From contig SRSL01000002.1 of assembly GCA_009735695.1 (NCBI GenBank), positions 453,330 through 517,329 of the forward strand: 64,000 bases of DNA, written 5' to 3'. Positions 35,001 through 44,591 of the stretch are shown here, piece after piece (position 1 is the stretch's first letter; the number at the start of each line of letters is the position of its first letter). This DNA is from Christiangramia bathymodioli. GTDB lineage: Bacteria; Bacteroidota; Bacteroidia; Flavobacteriales; Flavobacteriaceae. Below the pieces are notes generated by a model, which saw nothing but the letters and a program-made list of their open reading frames with translations, made no database searches and had not been told where the DNA came from. A program made the position numbers and the translations under genes.

Positions 35001-37803
35001 AAAACATTATGCTTTTATCCTACTCTTTGGTTTTAGCACCTTCCTCTCCTACTCTCAATTTTTTCAGCAAAGTTTGTCTGAAAAAGCTATACCTCTGGAT
35101 AGTACGGTGAGATTTGGAGTACTAGATAATGGTTTTACATATTATTTGAAGAATAATAACAATCCTAAAGGCGAAGTGGTTTTAAAAATGTTGGTGAAAT
35201 CCGGAAGTTTCCATACCGACAAAGACCAGATTGAATATGCGCACCTTTTGGAACACGTAGCAGTAAAGGATCTTGGAAAGTTCAAAGATCTGGATGTAAT
35301 CCTTACTGTAAATGGTATTCATCTTACAGCGTTTACGCGACGACTTTCTACCGGTTATACCCTACGAATACCTAACTATAATCAGGAGAAACTCAACCTT
35401 GGACTGAATGTTTTGGAACAATGGGCAGGAGGTATTGTAATTGATTCTTCCCGGCTGGATATGCATGCAGGAAGTATTCTTGGCGAAATGCGACCTAATG
35501 ATACATACGCGAGCAATCTTTATGATAAAAAATTAAAAATCATTCTTAAAAATATAGAATTTCCGTTTAAAGATAGCAAGGAAAGTATTGAAAGTATAAA
35601 AACGCTGAATATTAATCGCTTAAGAAATTTTTATAAAGACTGGTATAGACCAAATCTACAAGCGGCAATTGTGGTAGGTCCTATCAACCTGGACAGCATA
35701 GAAAATGTCATCCGTAGTAAGTTTTCACGGTTATCAGGGCCAAAGACCGAAAGGGATCCTTCGCCAGCCATTAAAAAGTTCAATTATCAGTTAACCGGAA
35801 AAAATCAATATGAATCCATAAAGGATACCCTAAATACTAATTGGAGGTTAAATATAATTTCCAAAAGACCTAACCATGAGTTTAAAATTAAATCAGAGAA
35901 AGATTTTTATATCGCTGTCCTTCAAAATTTATACGAACTCATAATAACAGAAAGAAACAGAAATTATTTAAGTCAATATGATCCAAAATTCTCGGGTAAC
36001 GCAGTTAGTTACCACGGGAATGGAGCTGCCAGTAGTCAGGTTAGTATAGGACTAATGAATATTGAACTGGGATCTGAATCCTCAAAAATAGGAATTAAGA
36101 TTGGTGATGCGGTAGAAGCTGATAAAATCATTCATTCCAATTTTACCCTGGAAGAATTGAAAAAAGCTAAGGAGAAGCTCATATCAGCATGGAAGGACGA
36201 ATCTTTAAGTTCCATCAATTTAGCAAATCAATATGAAAATCATTTTGTTTATCAGAATTCAGCACCTTCTGAAAAAAGACTTAAAAATCTGCAAAAACTG
36301 CTACAGGAATTGACTCTTTCCGAGCTACAGAACTTTTCAAATAACCGAAAGAATTTACTCAAAAACACGGATTTTATTTTTATTAATGTTCCCCAGGCTT
36401 TCATTCCGGGAGAGAAAAAAATCGAAAGGATTATTTCAAAGGTATATAAGTCTAATACACCGGAAAATCATTCTCCAATTAACAAGATAGATGAGATTAA
36501 GGAAGTAATTAAGGTAGAAGAGATATCCGAACTTAGTCTGAATGAAGACGTAATAGGTGTTACTACCATAAAATTAAAAAATAATATTAAGGTATTATTC
36601 AAACCAACAGCCCCACAATCCTCACAATTCAAGAACCGGATTGAGTTTTTGGGCTTTCAACCTATACGGTTTGATGGTGATTCAATTAATTATGAACTTG
36701 AGTTATTAGCACATAATTATGCTACATTCACAGGTACCGATCACCATAATCATTTTCAGATAGAAGAATTTAAGCGTAATCATAATATGAAATTGAATTT
36801 TGGTTTCGATCATGCTAATTTTCTCATAGAGGCTCAGTTTTATAAAAAAAACTTACACGATTTTTTCAACCTATTATATCAGTATATTCAATCCCCTGAG
36901 GATCACGACCAGGCTTTTCAATATTGGAAAAAGAAAAGGATTCAACGAAAAAGTCCCTATGCAAATAAAGGAGGGTCTAATTTTTTCAAGGAAGAAATAG
37001 AAACAATTTGGAACCCTTTGTATCCAAATCTTGACAAGATCTCCTATGATGATATTAATAAGAAAGCTTTAATGAAAGCTTACAAAGATCATTTCTCTAA
37101 TTTCAACGAATATACTTTTATCGTTACTGGAGATTTTAAAACTAAGGAGTTGGTTAAAGAAATATCACTCTATCTGTCTGAGTTTCCAGTATCCGGTCGT
37201 AGAGAAGGAAAAAAAATTACTGAATGGAGTAACAGGAGTGAAAATATAAATGACACCTTAATATATCCCGGAATTGGTCAATCATTTTCTGAAATATTCT
37301 TGCCCATAAAAATAGAGCCGAGTATAAAGAATCAAGTGGTACTGAATCTTGTTAATACTGCCTTCTATGAAAGACTGGTAAAGGTTCTGCATGAGGATTG
37401 TTATGCACCAGGGGCTGGCGGACAATGGATCGATTTGAACGATAGTTTATATGCTTTTCACATTAGATTCAATAGTGAGCTTGGTAACGAACACAATATG
37501 TTTTTAAATTCAATGAATGAAATCAAAAAACTGAAGAAAGACGGGATTGATAATGAGTGGTTGGAAGCTCATATCAAACATGCGAGTCAACTTTTTAAAT
37601 CCCGAATCAATTCTTTTGGATATTTCAATTTTTGGCCACAATTTTTAAAAAAAAGTCTGGAACAAGGGAGGAATTATGAAGAGTACATTTTACAATATAC
37701 TGGAATATTGGAAAATTTTGTAACCCAGGAAGATGCAAATAAGGCTATTAATAACTATATTAAAACAGATAATTTACAGAAGTTTCTTGTATTGCCTGAA
37801 TAA
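34987..37803 (+). CDS. M16 zinc metallopeptidase (insulinase/pitrilysin type)
   Basis: 938 residues; ATG at 34987 or 34990. Signal peptide then an active N-terminal M16 half with the inverted zinc motif HLLEH (86-90) and a downstream Glu region (ILGEMRPND); the C-terminal half (from about residue 540) is the typical inactive partner domain, with DHHNHFQIEEF replacing the motif. It likely degrades peptides in the periplasm after SusCD import. It is the third gene of this operon and ends at a bidirectional terminator. Confidence 0.93.
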   Translation: MMAIKKHYAFILLFGFSTFLSYSQFFQQSLSEKAIPLDSTVRFGVLDNGFTYYLKNNNNPKGEVVLKMLVKSGSFHTDKDQIEYAHLLEHVAVKDLGKFKDLDVILTVNGIHLTAFTRRLSTGYTLRIPNYNQEKLNLGLNVLEQWAGGIVIDSSRLDMHAGSILGEMRPNDTYASNLYDKKLKIILKNIEFPFKDSKESIESIKTLNINRLRNFYKDWYRPNLQAAIVVGPINLDSIENVIRSKFSRLSGPKTERDPSPAIKKFNYQLTGKNQYESIKDTLNTNWRLNIISKRPNHEFKIKSEKDFYIAVLQNLYELIITERNRNYLSQYDPKFSGNAVSYHGNGAASSQVSIGLMNIELGSESSKIGIKIGDAVEADKIIHSNFTLEELKKAKEKLISAWKDESLSSINLANQYENHFVYQNSAPSEKRLKNLQKLLQELTLSELQNFSNNRKNLLKNTDFIFINVPQAFIPGEKKIERIISKVYKSNTPENHSPINKIDEIKEVIKVEEISELSLNEDVIGVTTIKLKNNIKVLFKPTAPQSSQFKNRIEFLGFQPIRFDGDSINYELELLAHNYATFTGTDHHNHFQIEEFKRNHNMKLNFGFDHANFLIEAQFYKKNLHDFFNLLYQYIQSPEDHDQAFQYWKKKRIQRKSPYANKGGSNFFKEEIETIWNPLYPNLDKISYDDINKKALMKAYKDHFSNFNEYTFIVTGDFKTKELVKEISLYLSEFPVSGRREGKKITEWSNRSENINDTLIYPGIGQSFSEIFLPIKIEPSIKNQVVLNLVNTAFYERLVKVLHEDCYAPGAGGQWIDLNDSLYAFHIRFNSELGNEHNMFLNSMNEIKKLKKDGIDNEWLEAHIKHASQLFKSRINSFGYFNFWPQFLKKSLEQGRNYEEYILQYTGILENFVTQEDANKAINNYIKTDNLQKFLVLPE

Positions 37804-37825
37804 ACCAGAAAGGGGAAAAATAAAT

Positions 37826-37861
37826 AAAAGCCTACCGGCTAATTAACCGATAGGCTTTTTT
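37826..37861. terminator. Bidirectional terminator between M16 and DUF6520 genes
   Basis: AAAAGCCTA-CCGG / CCG-TAGGCTTTT stem with one C-A mismatch, loop CTAATTAA-type, flanked by A- and T-runs. Confidence 0.85.
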
Positions 37862-37869
37862 ATCAATTT

Positions 37870-38154
37870 CTATTGAAGAATTATTATGGTGCCATCACTT
37901 TGTTCCTTTTTGGTAGACAGATCCATCTCGTCATAAAGATCATAGATCGGTCCACCGGCACCAAACTGAACTCGACAAACTTCGTTGCCGCCGGTACAGT
38001 TTTGTTCAGGAACAGCTCTCCAGGTACCGTTATCATTCACATAGTCATTGGCAACAACTTCAGGTTGCTCTTCAATTTCGCTTCCCAAGTTTGTAAAGGA
38101 CATGCCTAATACTACCAGAAGCGCCATAATCGGAATTAAAAATAACTTTTTCAT
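37870..38154 (-). CDS. DUF6520 small exported protein
   Basis: 94 residues from the ATG at 38152-38154 (the in-frame ATG at 38175 only adds 7 residues before the signal peptide). Signal peptide (LFLIPIMALLVVLGMSFTNL) then a short domain with two Cys in the pattern NCTGGNEVCRVQFG and an acidic tail YDLYDEMD. This matches DUF6520, a family of small flavobacterial proteins of unknown function that commonly lies next to SusCD-type genes. The two cysteines probably form a disulfide outside the cytoplasm. Confidence 0.85.
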   Translation of the reverse strand: MKKLFLIPIMALLVVLGMSFTNLGSEIEEQPEVVANDYVNDNGTWRAVPEQNCTGGNEVCRVQFGAGGPIYDLYDEMDLSTKKEQSDGTIIILQ

Positions 38155-38388
38155 ATTATTAAAGTTTAAATTCACCTACTCTTTCAAGGATTTTCGGCTT
38201 CTCCTACTTTCTGCGCAAAAAGATTTTATAATTTCTTTCATTGGGTGTAAAAGCCAGCATGGTACTGAAAAGTAAAGAAGTAATAAAAATCTTAGTATTT
38301 TAATTTTTATAACTCTGTCATTTTACAATAGTAAATTTCACCAAATCCTGTCAAAGAAAATGGTTGCTAAAGCCGTTAAACTATTCTA

Positions 38389-39312
38389 TTATAAAATCGA
38401 CCGTTGATAATCCCTTCTATATTGAGAAGGTGTCTGCCCGAATTGTTTGCGGAAATTCTTGGAAAAATGAGAATGATCCTTAAAACCGCATTTTTGAGTA
38501 ATCATGGAAATTGGTAATTCCGTAGTTCTAATCAAGAGTGCTCCTTTGTCAAGCCTTTTTTCCATATGAAACCTATGGATGGTAGTGCCATACATTTTTT
38601 TAAATCCTTCTTTGAGTTTCGTTTTATTAGTACGATGAATAAGACCTAATTCTCTAAGAGATGGAAGATCGGTATGAAGATTTTTAAGGATATAAAGACG
38701 TACTTGTTTCAGTAAAATTTTTGTTGCAGCGCTTTCCTTTTTTCCTGATTTTAATGAATGTCTTATACTACTTACTTTTCTCAGAGGTTCTTCACCATTC
38801 GTAAAACGAAAAGCTGTAATGACATATGCACAGAAGGGATCTACTCCCACCATCCTTTGAATAGTGCAAGGACATCTATGTAATCCTTTATTTTCAACAA
38901 TGAAGTCAACAGGAATAAATTGCTGATACATTTTTCCAGTAGCTGAATCAAGTTCGTCCGTCAGCGCTTTCTCCGAGTTTTTTGAAAGAATTTCAGAAAC
39001 CGGGCAGTCAAATTTGTCCTGATTCCATTTCAAAATTTCAGGAGTGTTGGAAGAATATGACGTGATGTAAAAATCCTTATCTAAAAAGATTGAAAATTGT
39101 ATTTCCGGTTGCTTTATTTCTTGATTTGCTCCAAAACAAAAATTATATATTTCCTCTGACATCATATTCAGCAGTACGGTAACAGTATCAATGGGATCTC
39201 TTCTGCCGGAAGGCTCCTGACGAAACATGAAGTTACCACAGGCAATTTCTATGATTTGCTGATATAAAGAATTGAATCTCATTTTATCCTCATTGTTGAA
39301 TGCATATTCCAT
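38389..39312 (-). CDS. AraC-family transcription regulator
   Basis: 307 residues. The N-terminal region (about 1-180) is a PAS-like or unique sensor part with several cysteines (FDCPVSEIL, RCPCTIQ). The C-terminal double HTH of the AraC family covers about residues 205-300 (SLRELGLIHRTNKTKLKEGFKKMYGT, ISMITQKCGFKDHSHFSKNFRKQFGQTPSQYRRDYQ). It is co-transcribed with the STAS-like gene (20-base gap). It may regulate the flanking SusCD operon or the synthase gene. Confidence 0.92.
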   Translation of the reverse strand: MEYAFNNEDKMRFNSLYQQIIEIACGNFMFRQEPSGRRDPIDTVTVLLNMMSEEIYNFCFGANQEIKQPEIQFSIFLDKDFYITSYSSNTPEILKWNQDKFDCPVSEILSKNSEKALTDELDSATGKMYQQFIPVDFIVENKGLHRCPCTIQRMVGVDPFCAYVITAFRFTNGEEPLRKVSSIRHSLKSGKKESAATKILLKQVRLYILKNLHTDLPSLRELGLIHRTNKTKLKEGFKKMYGTTIHRFHMEKRLDKGALLIRTTELPISMITQKCGFKDHSHFSKNFRKQFGQTPSQYRRDYQRSIL

Positions 39313-39332
39313 AATTCTTATATTAAAGATTA

Positions 39333-39701
39333 CTATTTATAGTCCTGCAGAAACAAAAGCGCCTTCTTTTTATCTTTAAATACCCGGATAGGGTAATCCG
39401 GGGTGCTTGTTTTTATAAAGAGTTGAGTAATAGCCATCGCATGATCATCTTTCACCAGAAGAGCCAGAGCTGTAGTCATAAAGGCACCTTCTATTGCGAG
39501 ATAATCCCTGGCTTCCTTCTGTGCATTGGTAATGGCCCTTAGATCACAAAATATAGGATACGAATTTTCATTTTGCAGCTGCAAACGTTGACTAACGATC
39601 TCTCTGGCCATACTCCTATTGATCTCATAAATTTCTTTATAGACAAAGAATAAGATCCCCTCAGAGATCCACATTTTCGCGTAGGTTCCATCCACCACCA
39701 T
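39333..39701 (-). CDS. STAS-like (SpoIIAA-fold) protein
   Basis: 122 residues with a SpoIIAA/STAS-type alternation of strands and helices (YPIFCDLRAITNAQKEARDYLA, FIKTSTPDYPIRVFKDKKKALLFLQDY). Flavobacterial relatives are annotated DUF7793 or STAS-like and usually sit next to AraC regulators. It may transmit a signal to the AraC regulator encoded just downstream. The family name is tentative. Confidence 0.65.
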   Translation of the reverse strand: MVVDGTYAKMWISEGILFFVYKEIYEINRSMAREIVSQRLQLQNENSYPIFCDLRAITNAQKEARDYLAIEGAFMTTALALLVKDDHAMAITQLFIKTSTPDYPIRVFKDKKKALLFLQDYK

Positions 39702-39925
39702 CCCGTAAAGTTTTGGATATCACTAATATATAATAAAAAATAAATAGTCTTATCAGAACACCTTAAATGATTTCATTTAACATGTTTTAAAATTATAAAC
39801 ATAGATTTTACCTGCATTTGGATGAAAAGCCGTATGACTGTTCTGAAAAGACTTTTACCAATAACGGTTAGATTTATAATAATTTTTTGTCATAGTTTAA
39901 TATGAGAATTTTCAAATCTATAGTT

Positions 39926-42334
39926 ATGGCAAAAATAAAACACAACAATTTTCTGGATACCGTAGATGAAGTAATTACCAATGCAACTAAAGCAGGAGTT
40001 TTACATTTGCATGCTGAGGGATCAGGATTGAATGGACGGAAAATAAAAGTTAATGGAATAGAATCCTTTCATTTTGGAACGACTGGCTACCTGGGTCTTG
40101 AACAGGATCAGCGCCTTAAAAAGGCTGCCATTGAAGCTATTCAAAAATATGGTACTCAGTTTCCACTTTCAAAGACCTATATCTCTCATCCGTTGTATGC
40201 GGAGTTAGAAGATAAAATTGAAGCCATCTACAACAATCCAATTCTTATCACCAAGAACAGTACGTTAGGTCATATCGCGGTTATACCAACTGCGGTAAGG
40301 GATGAGGATGCGGTAATTTTAGACCACCAGGTACACTGGAGTGTTCAAAACGCGGCCCAATTCCTTAAAATTAGAGGTATACCTGTAAGCCTAATTCGCC
40401 ATAATTCCATGGACATGCTGGAAGACCGAATAAAGAGATTATCCGGAAAGGTTAAAAAAATATGGTATATGGCCGATGGGGTTTATTCCATGTATGGAGA
40501 TTATGCTCCCGTAGAAGATCTTATCTCCCTTGCTGCAAAATATCCTCAGCTACACTTGTATTTTGATGATGTGCATGGAATGAGCTGGAAGGGCCATAAC
40601 GGTAGTGGCTATATAATGGAAGTCCTAAAAGGACTACCTGAAAATATTTTACTATTTGGCACTTTAAGCAAAACCTTTGGAGCCTCGGGAGCAGTCCTGG
40701 TCTGTCCAGATCGAAAACTCTTTAGAAAAATTAAAAATTTTGGTGGCCCCCTCACCTTCTCTGCCCAACTTGAACCCAGCGCTGTTGCTGCGGCAAGTGC
40801 TTCGGCAGACATTCATCTTTCTTCGGAGATTTATTCACTACAAAAGGCACTACAGCTCCGGATAAATTATTTTAATGATCTTCTTGCAAAAACCAACCTA
40901 CCCTTAATTTCAAAGAACGACTCCCCGGTTTTTTATATTGGTACGGGCTTACCCGCCACCGGCTATAATTTTGTGAAACGAATGCTGGATGAAGGATTCT
41001 TTGTAAACCTGGGATTATTTCCAGCGGTTCCTGTGAAAAATACCGGGGTAAGAATTACGATTTCCTGCCACAATGAATTAGAAGATATTAAAGCCCTGGT
41101 GGATGCCCTGGAGTATCATTATGAAAAAGCGCTAAATGCAACGAATAATACTTTGGAGAGGGTTGGGAAAGCTTTTAATATAAGCGTGAACCCAACTACG
41201 ATAAAAGAAAAATCAGATTCAGATGTATCGGTGATTTATGCCGAAAGCATCGAAGATATAGATCCAGATCTATGGAATAAACTACTTGGAAGTCATAATA
41301 TGCTTAATAAAGAAGGACTTCAATTTCTGGAAAAATGCTTTTCCCATAACGGCCAGAAAGAGCATAATTGGAACTTCCATTATTTTATAATTACAGATCA
41401 GAAGGATGATCCAATTTTAGCTACATTTTTAACCAGCGGCTTATGGAAGAATGATATGCTTGCCCCGGAATCAGTATCCAAAACTATAGAGCAAGACAGG
41501 AAATCCAATCCCTATGCGATGACTACTAAAGTACTGTCTATGGGATGTCTCTTTACCGAAGGCAGTCATTTGTATGTAGACCACAAGCATTCACAATCTA
41601 AGGAAGCTATCAAAGAACTCTTACTAAGAATCGAAACGCTGGGAGAAAGACTAAGAACTGGAATGTGCGTTCTGCGCGATTTTAAGAAATCTACAGCTTT
41701 AGCAGAAGTTTTCCAAAAGGAAGGTTATATTCCCGTCTCCATGCCAGATTCCTGTGTAATTAATAATTTAGATTGGAACAGTGAAGAAGAATTTCTGGAA
41801 ACATTAAGCTCCCGGTCTCGAAAACATTTCAGAAAAGAGGTACTGCCGTTTGAAGATAAGTTCCATATATCAATTTTAGACTCCCCTACTCCTGAAAAAA
41901 TTGATACCTATCATGAACTCTATAAAAATGTGAAATCAAAAAATTTTGGATTAAACACCTTTACCTATCCGAAAAAAGTATTTCAAAATATGGCATCCGA
42001 TAAAAACTGGGAGTTCATCGAATTAAAACTTCAAAAGGAAAACCAGATTGTAGGCGTTATGTTCTGTTACAAAAATAAAGAAGGTATATACGTCCCCAAT
42101 TTAATCGGAATGGATTATGACTATGCCAGGGAGTATCAGGTATATCGTCAATTATTATATCAGACCATAAAAAGGGCTAAGAATTTAAACTTTCAGAAAA
42201 TAGATTTAGGTTTTAGCGCCTCCTTTGAAAAACGAAAATTTGGTGCAACCATAATTGAGAAACAGGCTTTTATTCAAACTTCCGATAATTTCCTGTTAGA
42301 ACAATTGGACATGATGAGAAATGAGATTTCATAA
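39926..42334 (+). CDS. Alpha-oxoamine synthase fused to GNAT-like domain
   Basis: 802 residues from the ATG at 39926 (a start at 39902 would add 8). The N-terminal half (about 1-405) is a fold-type I PLP enzyme of the KBL/BioF/SPT group: the GTTGYLGLE start, FDDVHG, and the PLP-lysine loop GTLSKTFGASG. The C-terminal half (about 430-800) resembles FemAB/GNAT-like acyltransferases (LSSRSRKHFRKEVLPF, KIDLGFSASFEKRKFGA). Alpha-oxoamine synthases condense an amino acid with an acyl-CoA, so a lipid-like or signalling product is plausible. The product is unknown. Confidence 0.82.
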   Translation: MAKIKHNNFLDTVDEVITNATKAGVLHLHAEGSGLNGRKIKVNGIESFHFGTTGYLGLEQDQRLKKAAIEAIQKYGTQFPLSKTYISHPLYAELEDKIEAIYNNPILITKNSTLGHIAVIPTAVRDEDAVILDHQVHWSVQNAAQFLKIRGIPVSLIRHNSMDMLEDRIKRLSGKVKKIWYMADGVYSMYGDYAPVEDLISLAAKYPQLHLYFDDVHGMSWKGHNGSGYIMEVLKGLPENILLFGTLSKTFGASGAVLVCPDRKLFRKIKNFGGPLTFSAQLEPSAVAAASASADIHLSSEIYSLQKALQLRINYFNDLLAKTNLPLISKNDSPVFYIGTGLPATGYNFVKRMLDEGFFVNLGLFPAVPVKNTGVRITISCHNELEDIKALVDALEYHYEKALNATNNTLERVGKAFNISVNPTTIKEKSDSDVSVIYAESIEDIDPDLWNKLLGSHNMLNKEGLQFLEKCFSHNGQKEHNWNFHYFIITDQKDDPILATFLTSGLWKNDMLAPESVSKTIEQDRKSNPYAMTTKVLSMGCLFTEGSHLYVDHKHSQSKEAIKELLLRIETLGERLRTGMCVLRDFKKSTALAEVFQKEGYIPVSMPDSCVINNLDWNSEEEFLETLSSRSRKHFRKEVLPFEDKFHISILDSPTPEKIDTYHELYKNVKSKNFGLNTFTYPKKVFQNMASDKNWEFIELKLQKENQIVGVMFCYKNKEGIYVPNLIGMDYDYAREYQVYRQLLYQTIKRAKNLNFQKIDLGFSASFEKRKFGATIIEKQAFIQTSDNFLLEQLDMMRNEIS

Positions 42335-42413
42335 TTGATATTGTAATCGCGGTCCTTACCTAGTCTTTATAAAACCAAACAATTTGAAGATCCCGTTACC
42401 ACACTATTTTTTA

Positions 42414-43268
42414 ATGATTCAAGGTAATAATAAGATGTTTGATGACGTAATACATGAGTTTCACAATAGTTTGAACACTAAGGTGGTACCAATCCCTCAT
42501 CCCTTAAAAAAAGCGGATAAAGGGATTGATATTTCAAATCACACCCTTTCTAAATTAAAAGAGATTGTGGAAAAAGAGGATTTTGAAAACACCCCGGACG
42601 AGATCGAATTCTTTAAAAAAATCAAACCCTGTCCTATGAGCTATCTCATCTATTTCTCAGAAGTACGATCCTGTGAGACTCGTAAACCTAAAGCAGGTAA
42701 GAATTTTCAATTTCGATTTTTTGAAAAGGAACTACGTAAGATCAATAAGTTCTTTTATAAGAATAATGATTTTGTCCAATATATGGAACAAGGGCATGAA
42801 TACCTGGATCACCAGCTTTTTACCAGGAACCATCGTAAGAACTATCCTTTCACTCCCATGATCAATTACTACCAGTATCCTGAATTTTCAAGCTCTCATG
42901 ATATGCTATGGGCAAAGATCCAGGCCATGTATCGGCTCATCCATTTCATTAGAGAAGCAATGGAAACTCTACGACCAGGAAAACAAAGTGGTTTGATGGA
43001 TAAAAAACATAAGGTCATGCTGTGGTCAGGGTCAAAAACTTCACTGGTAGAACTTATCTATGCCTTATACGCCAATGGAGATCTTAACCATGGTACTGTA
43101 GATATCAGCACAATCACTTCTTCTTTTGAGGATTTCTTCAATATCAAACTGGAGAACATCTACAAAACCTACTCTGAAATAAAGTCCCGGAAAGGTCCCA
43201 GAGCAAAATATCTTCATAATCTTATCCTGCGTTTGGAAGCTAAGATGAACCAGGATGATGAAAAATGA
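42414..43268 (+). CDS. rteC: RteC-type conjugative-element regulator
   Basis: 284 residues from the ATG at 42414; a TTG at 42384 would add 10 residues. Contains the RteC-domain pattern: ISNHTLSKLKEIVEKEDF, FKKIKPCPMSYLIYFSEV, FFYKNNDFVQYMEQGHEYLDHQLF and a C-terminal GSKTSLVELIYALYANGDL helical region. In CTnDOT RteC activates excision genes. It marks the start of the mobile-element backbone and is followed by a hairpin at 43270. Confidence 0.9.
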   Translation: MIQGNNKMFDDVIHEFHNSLNTKVVPIPHPLKKADKGIDISNHTLSKLKEIVEKEDFENTPDEIEFFKKIKPCPMSYLIYFSEVRSCETRKPKAGKNFQFRFFEKELRKINKFFYKNNDFVQYMEQGHEYLDHQLFTRNHRKNYPFTPMINYYQYPEFSSSHDMLWAKIQAMYRLIHFIREAMETLRPGKQSGLMDKKHKVMLWSGSKTSLVELIYALYANGDLNHGTVDISTITSSFEDFFNIKLENIYKTYSEIKSRKGPRAKYLHNLILRLEAKMNQDDEK

Positions 43269-43269
43269 A

Positions 43270-43299
43270 CTTTTCGTAGTTACGAGTTACTACGAAAAG
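43270..43299 (+). promoter_or_regulatory. Hairpin after rteC with shared inverted motif
   Basis: Perfect 11-bp stem CTTTTCGTAGT / ACTACGAAAAG with an 8-base loop. The 14-mer TTCGTAGTTACGAG (43273-43286) recurs as its exact reverse complement at 43411-43424, suggesting a protein-binding or recombination/replication site. Confidence 0.6.
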
Positions 43300-43410
43300 T
43301 CGAAGAATGGCCGTACAAAATCAATTTTCTTTAAGTGTGGTTTATAATTCTAGGCAATACTTCCCCAAAAAAGACCAAAATATAGCAATAGATATTAAAT
43401 GTTAAATTTT

Positions 43411-43424
43411 CTCGTAACTACGAA
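43411..43424 (-). repeat. Second copy of TTCGTAGTTACGAG motif
   Basis: CTCGTAACTACGAA on the plus strand, exact reverse complement of 43273-43286. Both copies lie between rteC and the HTH gene. Confidence 0.65.
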
Positions 43425-43550
43425 TCATATAGGGAAAGATATCCATCAAACAGTACCAATTTAGTAGAACGAAAGTCAAACTATGATAGGGGCTATCAAT
43501 TAAAAAGCTTTAACCATTTGGTAGTCCCTTTCTATTAAAAATGTTCTATT

Positions 43551-43835
43551 ATGCCAACAAGTATTATTACCACAGACGATCTTCGAGAATTCAAAATGGA
43601 ATTACTCGAAGAATTAAAAACCCTTCTTTCCAAACAAAATTCCGGGACACTGAAACGCTATCTTAAATCCTCTGAGGTTATGGATCTGCTTCAAATCAGC
43701 CCGGGAACTTTACAGAACCTTCGTATCAATGGTACGTTGCCCTATACCAAGGTGGGTGGGATCATTTACTATGATGTCCAGGAGATCCATCGGGTGATGG
43801 ATGAAAACAGAGTTAAACACAATTTTGATCTATAA
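43551..43835 (+). CDS. Excisionase-like HTH protein
   Basis: 94 residues with a MerR/HTH_17-type domain at about residues 38-85 (LKSSEVMDLLQISPGTLQNLRINGTLPYTKVGGIIYY). Proteins of this size near RteC in Bacteroidetes elements are excisionases or small regulators. It ends 3 bases before the next gene. Confidence 0.85.
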   Translation: MPTSIITTDDLREFKMELLEELKTLLSKQNSGTLKRYLKSSEVMDLLQISPGTLQNLRINGTLPYTKVGGIIYYDVQEIHRVMDENRVKHNFDL

Positions 43836-43838
43836 AGG

Positions 43839-44591
43839 ATGAATTATATTAAGCAACTCAACGCGGCTTTTGAGAAATTCTATTTTGACGAGCGCCTAAA
43901 CCCAACCCACATTAGCCTGTATATGGCCTTATTTCAGGAATGGAATAGTAGCCGGTTTGCAGATGTATTTTTTGTCAACCGCAGGGAACTGATGCGCGTG
44001 GCTAAGATAGGTTCAAAATCTACCTATCATCGTTGTATCACAGACCTTGATTCATGGAATTACCTCTCTTATTTCCCTTCCAATAATCCGTATAAAGGAA
44101 GTAAAATTAAGATGTCCATTATCGGGACAACAGATGAACCGGTTACGGGCGACTACGATCCCATATTGGAACAGCTTGCGGAACAGTACTATCCCAAAGA
44201 TGAACCAGTTGTGTACCAGCACCATCCCAGAAATGGACAAGCTGTGGACCCACACCGTCCCGCCAGTGGACAAGCATTGGTACCTTATATAAACAATACT
44301 AAACAACTAAACATTCATAAACAGCCAAAGGGCAGGCAGGCCGTTTTAATTTTTTTTGAAGAAAAAGGATTTAATGCTGATGAAGGAAAAAAATTCTTTG
44401 ATCATTACCACTCGAATGATTGGAAAACAAGCGACGGAAACCAGGTCAGGGACTGGCAAGCCTTAGCGATCCACTGGATGGATAGAACCGAGTTATTCAA
44501 CGACGAACAAAGAGAAACCAAAAAAGGAGCATCCCATAATCAGGACAACCTCAAGACCACTAAAACCAAGGATTATGCACAACCCCTCTAA
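43839..44591 (+). CDS. Replication-initiator-like protein of the element
   Basis: 250 residues. N-terminal winged-helix-like region (FDERLNPTHISLYMALFQEWNSSRFADVFFVNRRELMRVAKIGSKSTYHRCI, about 15-75), a variable proline-rich middle, and a C-terminal DnaD-like patch (AVLIFFEEKGFNADEGKKFFDHYHSNDWK...VRDWQALAIHW). This pair of domains preceding a DnaC-like ATPase is typical of mobile-element replication genes. It overlaps the ATPase gene by 17 bases. Confidence 0.72.
   Translation: MNYIKQLNAAFEKFYFDERLNPTHISLYMALFQEWNSSRFADVFFVNRRELMRVAKIGSKSTYHRCITDLDSWNYLSYFPSNNPYKGSKIKMSIIGTTDEPVTGDYDPILEQLAEQYYPKDEPVVYQHHPRNGQAVDPHRPASGQALVPYINNTKQLNIHKQPKGRQAVLIFFEEKGFNADEGKKFFDHYHSNDWKTSDGNQVRDWQALAIHWMDRTELFNDEQRETKKGASHNQDNLKTTKTKDYAQPL

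Noticed and set aside
38176..38388. Possible riboswitch before the DUF6520 gene
   Set aside because: Only a short AT-rich spacer with no stable conserved stems.
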